Positions 59,205 to 64,000 of a stretch of DNA of 64,000 nucleotides are shown here, piece after piece. The notes beneath the pieces are model-generated. The model had not been told where the DNA came from. It made no database searches and saw only the letters and a program-made list of their open reading frames with translations. Every line of letters begins with the position of its first letter. Position 1 is the stretch's first letter. Origin of the DNA: Symbiodinium natans (Eukaryota > Sar > Dinophyceae > Suessiales > Symbiodiniaceae); contig CAJNDS010002845.1 in assembly GCA_905221605.1 (NCBI GenBank), positions 906,713-970,712 of the forward strand. Reading direction: 5' to 3'. The position numbers and the translations under genes were made by a program.

Positions 59205-59538
59205 GCACTGGATGGCGGCGACATGCGGAGGAGTAGTGAATCCATCCGCTTTGTGCGGTTAACAGCCAGATTTGCGGGAGCCAATTGCAATCTCGAAGTT
59301 GGCCTCGACCTGCTATTGTAGTTGACAATGCAGATGAGAGAGTCAATGTAGATGACATTATTTGAGCAGAATGCCTACCAGGTGTATCTGCAAGGGCACA
59401 ATCCCAATTCCTGGCGCGCGCACAGTTGAGCAGGCCCAGACACATTTACTCATGCGCAGTGAGGTCAATTGATGTCAGACCAAGTCAGAGCGCAGAACGT
59501 GAACCAAATGCACTACCAGCTGCAGCGAAGCCATGAAG

Positions 59539-59657
59539 ATTCCTTGAATGTGTCGTGGTTCTTTGTTGATCAGCCAGGCACAAGAGAATTCTGGCCCGAT
59601 TCCTTGAACGTGTGGTGGTTCTTTCTTGATCAGCCAGGCACAAGAGAATGCTGGCGC
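59539..59657 (+). repeat. 60-bp tandem duplication
   Basis: Two adjacent copies beginning GATTCCTTGAA and ending about GCACAAGAGAAT, differing at five to seven positions. A frame is open through both copies (SLNVSWFFVDQPGTRE, then SLNVWWFFLDQPGTRE), but no family is recognised. Confidence 0.9.
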
Positions 59658-59887
59658 GTTGGGCTGGCGGTTGACAGAGGATGAGGCAGCTTTGCTACTC
59701 TGCAATTGGCTGTCTTTTCAGATTACAGGCACTACTCGCAACACCTTCGCAAAGAGAGTTGGGAAGCCACGCCTCCTCAGCAGGGCCGTCTAAGCAGTGC
59801 ACCTGGGAGTTCGCAGTCAGCGTGGGGTCATTGTGTAGATACGGAGAGCAACTTCGAGTTACTCTGAAGCCCTTGCGCTGAAGTCCG

Positions 59888-59976
59888 GGCCGGGTTCGAA
59901 CTTGGGTTGAACCCGGGGTCTTATCGGCTTGGGGAGAGTACAAAGTTCAACCCAGGTTGAACCTGGGTTGAACCCA
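59888..59976. repeat. Cluster of GGTTGAACC palindromic words
   Basis: GGGTTCGAAC, GGTTGAACCCGGGG and a near-palindrome at 59946-59974 built of GTTCAACCCAGG and CCTGGGTTGAAC. Could form a strong hairpin. GGGTTCGAAC equals a tRNA B-box core, but no tRNA body surrounds it. Confidence 0.75.
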
Positions 59977-60038
59977 TCGTGAGCCTGGCTTCAGCTTGAA
60001 GGGCGGGCTGTAAGGAAGCTTTAAACCGGGAAAGCTAA

Positions 60039-60062
60039 GGGGGGGGGGGGGGGGGGGGGGGG
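60039..60062 (+). repeat. G homopolymer run (24 G)
   Basis: 24 consecutive G on the + strand. Confidence 0.95.
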
Positions 60063-60930
60063 CTGACTAAGAGTTTGCTGGAGCCTCGGTCGCCCGCACT
60101 TGCGAGAGTCAGAGTCGAACAGTCGAAAGGAGACGTGTGTGCAATGTGGACAAAAGTGTTAAAGCCCTTGCAAAATGGGAACGGAATGCCTGAGACATGA
60201 CGTCATGGGGCTGTATCCCAAGATTAGAAACCTAAAGCCTCGAGCCTTCAAGGCAGGTTGCAGCCCGAAGCGCGAAACTCTGACTCCGTAAATCCCCACC
60301 CTACAGACTCTCGTGGACACGATTCTGCCTGATGTTGCTCATGTTCAAGGGTCACTTTATGAGCTGGGGGTCTTGGTGTCGTTTACGGCTGTCCTGACGA
60401 GTGGCTGAGAGCTGTCGCTAATGCACTGGTGCTGTGCAGTCGCATTCTCGTCTGAGGCAGTTGCATAGCGTGGGTTCAAAAAAAGGGCCACTCTGGGGTT
60501 GGGCACTCCAAGGTTGAGCACTCTGGGGATACCCTGCGGCGGGATACGGGTGATGGGGGAGGAGTAGACCGGGCGAGGAGAAGAGTATGGTTTAAAATCT
60601 AAAGCAACCAGGCCATCAAGTCTTCAAGGGGTGTCCACGATGGCTTGGAGTTCAGAATAACAACGTTGAAGCAAGGCTACCCCACTATTCCGAGCGAGTG
60701 GCCAGTGTGGCAACTCTTGTTCTAGCTCCAGCGAGTTGCCTGTGGGAGGGGATTCCTCTTCAGAACACCTGAATGTCATCAAATCAAGATCCAGGGCCGA
60801 TGAATCCGAATGTCAAAAGTGAGCGGCACGAACACCCATGATCGCCTCAGAGCCTCAGAGGCACGAGTGTTCTCCGGAGCAAGTAATCGAAAGAAGTGAG
60901 GCCAACAAAACCAAGTAAACCAAGACCTGA
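60063..60930. other. No recognised feature
   Basis: I see no exon of a known family. The aldo/keto reductase C-terminal exons or its 3' UTR may lie here. Confidence 0.35.
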
Positions 60931-60932
60931 CG

Positions 60933-61110
60933 AGCATCAGCATCTCTGACGATCTGCGACGCAACTTTGACAACTTGTGCATGGACCGGGGATTACCAAG
61001 CTTACACAACTATCACCAGTGTCTGAGACAGGTTTCGCATTTGGATGCCGTGGCCGTTGACTCCTTGGGCATGTACTACAGCCCAGAGGCGCGATTTTCC
61101 GAGCAGAAAG
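60933..61110 (+). CDS. Candidate exon, unassigned
   Basis: A frame without stops encodes SDDLRRNFDNLCMDRGLPSL and, further on, HLDAVAVDSLGMYYSPEARF. Composition looks coding. No family recognised; it could mark the next gene of the cluster. Confidence 0.3.
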
Positions 61111-62397
61111 AATCCTTTCTTGCCTGGCTTTTTTTGGGTTGTGTAGGACTCTCGTCGAAAATGAGCGGGGGGATCCGTTCCAAAAGGAATCCTTGTTCTC
61201 TCGTGCAATCTCGTGCGCGCCTCCACCGCTTCACTGTTGGCATCTCGATGTCCTTGGCAACAAACGACAACCAGCCTGAGGCGAGCAAGCATCCGCACTT
61301 GGCCCCACCCCCCAACCCCCCCCCCATCCCCCCAGGCCCACCCCCCCCACCCCCCGCCCCCAAAAAAAGCCAAAAAGCTGAAGTACTTGTAGGTCTTGAA
61401 AAGCCCCAGTGGAAGCCTTACAAAAGACTGGGAGAAGAGGCGGTCTACACCTTCTTCGGCGTTTGGCCCCCTGCCTGCGTTCGACCGACACGCGGCTGCA
61501 ACTAGGGGGGCGGCTCAAGCGGCTTAAGGTTTGGAGTCGTTTAGAGGCCTTTTGAAAGAAAGGACCAGGCCCAACCCTTCCCCCTCTTCCGCCCAAGCTG
61601 AGGTTTAAGCTTCAGAGGGATGTCGGAAACTTGCTGCGGCTGTGTAGCCAAAAAGCTTCAAAACATGCAGCAGCCGCAAAGCATGTTGAGCTCAGGATGC
61701 AGAAATATGTAGGGAGGCTTCGGGCAACTAGACAACCGAATTCAGGCTCACTTCGGGATTGCTCCGCTGCTGCCTCGCTGTGGCCCGGAAATGCCGCTGG
61801 AACCCAGGGTAGAGGGGGTCCTTTTGAAACGGCTCCCAATAGCAGACAGTCAGCAGTTCGGCTCCGCTTGAGCTGTGTTGCTGTGTTCTCGTGCTCGTTT
61901 CCAAGCCAAGCCGCGTCAGCTCGCAACTCCGAGTGAGTGCCTGAGGTTGTTGCTGTTTAGCCCCGAGAAACTCATGCTTACAAGTACGTGCAAACAGGCA
62001 TCTGCACTTTGTTGGGTGAAGAAGTAAGCACCTGGAATCCGACGCTGAGGCCTCCCGCTTCAAGAGGGATAACGAATCGCTCGAAAGCGTCTTCTGAGAT
62101 CTCGGAGGGGAGTGCGGGGTCTGTAGAAATGTATGCAGAAGCTGGGTTAGACCGAAGCATCCGAGGCAACGTCAGGTCATTGTTTAGGGCGAACGTAGGT
62201 GCCTACTTCGCTCTGGCAGCCTTGTGCCAAGCACGAAGGCATGTCATGCGCACATCGGTTAAAAAAAGATCCAGCCTTGCCAATGCCGAAGACGCCTGTT
62301 TACATTGCTTGGCACGGCTCATTGCCGACAGGCAGCTTGTCTTTGCTGTAAGGAAATTGACCAACCCTTCTGCGCGCCCTCAATCCTTCCCCATTAG

Positions 62398-62455
62398 GTC
62401 ACCAAGCTGGCCCGCGAGCGACGGCAGAAGGCCAAGGAGAATCTAGAGCATGCTG
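62398..62455 (+). CDS. Candidate exon, charged helix
   Basis: AG|G acceptor at 62396-62398 followed by VTKLARERRQKAKENLEHAA. The strongly charged helical pattern suggests a coiled coil. No family assigned. Confidence 0.4.
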
Positions 62456-63703
62456 CAGCATGCTCGGTTCTTCAGGGTTGGGTATATGGGGCGCCCAGGT
62501 GCCGATCTGCACCTCTCATGTATCGAGAGGCAGGATATAGGGGTTCTTTCTGGTTCTGACACCAGCTTGTGGAAACGAGGCGATCGTGAGTTTGCAGATG
62601 CTGATGTGTCCTTAAAGCGGGCAGGTTGGAAAGAAGGTCTTGGGGAGGTCCCACATGTGGGAGGTCATCGGGGTTCGGGGTAACCAGCCCAGGAGAACCC
62701 AGAGCCGACGGCAGAGTGGGGCAGGCGGGGCTTGATGGAATTGGCCTAAACTTCAGGATGTTACGGATGCCACTGATGGATGCTTCAACAAGACTTCGTT
62801 GCGTGTCCTTGCCAACTCATGGACTCCTTGAAGAGTGGCCGTGGGACCGTTCATGGCCCCAGATAGAAGGATGAGGTAGGAGAAGGTGAAAAACCTCAGT
62901 TCGAATCTGGAGAGAATCCCAAATCACCCGTCTTGGCTCCGCGACGTCTCGAAAACCTCAAACAAGGCATCTCGATCTTAACAGGTGTTTTTGGACTTCG
63001 ACATGTTTAGGTGTGGCTGGGTCAAGTGACTCTTACAGCGCACAGGGGCGATTGGGGTTAGGTCGCTGAGGGCTCGCACCTTGAGGTTGCATGTGTTCTT
63101 CGGATTCCTGACCGAGGCCTCCAGCCAAGCCAGAGCACCAGAACAAGCAGAGCAACACGCAGCTTGGAAGAAGTCTTTCTGCTATTGAGGTTGCCCCTGG
63201 GCAGCCACCGCGGAAGTTTGGGTCCCGAAACCTTCTTCCGAAAGAGCTAGAGCTCCGTTTGGCACCAAATCTAAGCTTTTCAAGGCTCCCTGGCACTCAG
63301 GTCGATGCGGGCTGCCCTTGACCGCCGTTGCATCAAATCACTGGCACCAGAGGTGGCAAAGCGTCTTCAGGCGCTGGCTTTGGTGCCTCTTGTGCCTCTT
63401 GTGCTTTTCATGCGATTGCACAGAGCCCAGAGGGAACAGAAAAGTAGTGTTTCGCTTCCTGCCCTGTCAAAGCCGTACAAACGATGAGTAAAGCCAGGAT
63501 TGTGGAGTTTGTGTGCGGGCGTGGGTGTGGGCATGTGGGCATGTGCCTGGGCGGTCATGCCTCACCTGGCTTGTGCGAGAGTGAGTGGGCAACTCGCAAC
63601 TCAAGTAGAAGCTCCCGGTACCTAGTGCTTGGCTGACTTGTGTCTTGGGATTAGCTTTCAGCAAAGCTTGGGGCTTGTCAGACATTGCCGATTCCCGGCA
63701 CAG

Positions 63704-63895
63704 GCAGCTCGTGAGGAGTGGGGCACCATGCGCCAGCGGGTGAGACTGGCGCGGCCACCAGTGGCCGAGGAGAAGCATTCTTCCAGCACGGTGTTGAGAA
63801 ATCAACTTGCCGACATGTTGGAACCGCAGGAGCCTGCTCCGGAGCCGGCGGGAAAGACTGAGGCTCTGCAATGCCCTGCAACTCCCAGAATCTGA
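63704..63895 (+). CDS. Candidate terminal exon, unassigned
   Basis: AG|G acceptor at 63702-63704 opens a frame (AAREEWGTMRQRVRLARPPV, later LRNQLADMLEPQEPAPEPAG) to a stop at 63893-63895. High third-position G+C and a Pro/Glu-rich end look coding. It may be the 3' end of the gene that includes the 62398 exon. Confidence 0.4.
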   Translation, partial: AAREEWGTMRQRVRLARPPVAEEKHSSSTVLRNQLADMLEPQEPAPEPAGKTEALQCPATPRI

Positions 63896-64000
63896 AAACC
63901 CCCGTCAACCCCAGACACGGAAAGACGTGCAGATGACACGAGACAAGCTTACTTGACTCTCGACGTGTCAGTTGCAAACCACGCAACAGGCAACACCCTA

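Overview
This window reads as nuclear DNA of a dinoflagellate, most likely of the Symbiodiniaceae type. Open reading frames alone are nearly useless here because the genes are cut into short exons. I found exons by reading for conserved protein motifs and joining them so that the frame is kept. All recognised genes lie on the + strand. In 38 junctions that I could join in frame, the intron starts with GC in 21, GT in 11 and GA in 6; every intron ends in AG, and the next base is G in 35. GC/GA donors and an AG|G acceptor are the published signature of Symbiodinium genes. The window also carries TTTAGGG-type telomere-like repeats and many long G runs and microsatellites.

Layout. 247-6419: the 3' part of a malate synthase (G type), ending in a peroxisomal SKL tail, with a 322-bp foldback element in its last intron. 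8970-11346: the 3' half of a cytosolic-type aspartyl-tRNA synthetase. 18877-21592: the first half of a kinesin motor domain (P-loop side). 32246-40825: a voltage-gated cation channel, read from S1 through S6, a C-terminal EF-hand and a stop codon. 43216-53861: the second half of a kinesin motor domain (switch I, switch II, the KINxSLxALKECIR helix and the motor end). 54594-59204: an aldo/keto reductase. After 60.9 kb only unassigned exon candidates remain.

The most notable point is the order kinesin-first-half, channel, kinesin-second-half on one strand. The two kinesin halves are complementary, not overlapping, so the simplest reading is one kinesin gene with a complete ion-channel gene nested in an intron of about 21.6 kb. 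A gene broken by insertion, or an assembly misjoin, would give the same picture. The genes share no obvious pathway: malate synthase belongs to the glyoxylate cycle, AspRS to translation, kinesin to microtubule motility or dynamics, the channel to membrane excitability, and the reductase to general carbonyl metabolism. Their common strand fits the unidirectional gene clusters of dinoflagellates.

Limits: 5' ends of all genes, several short exons and all UTRs remain unresolved; no transcript or database evidence was available. Exon borders are from frame-preserving joins by eye.
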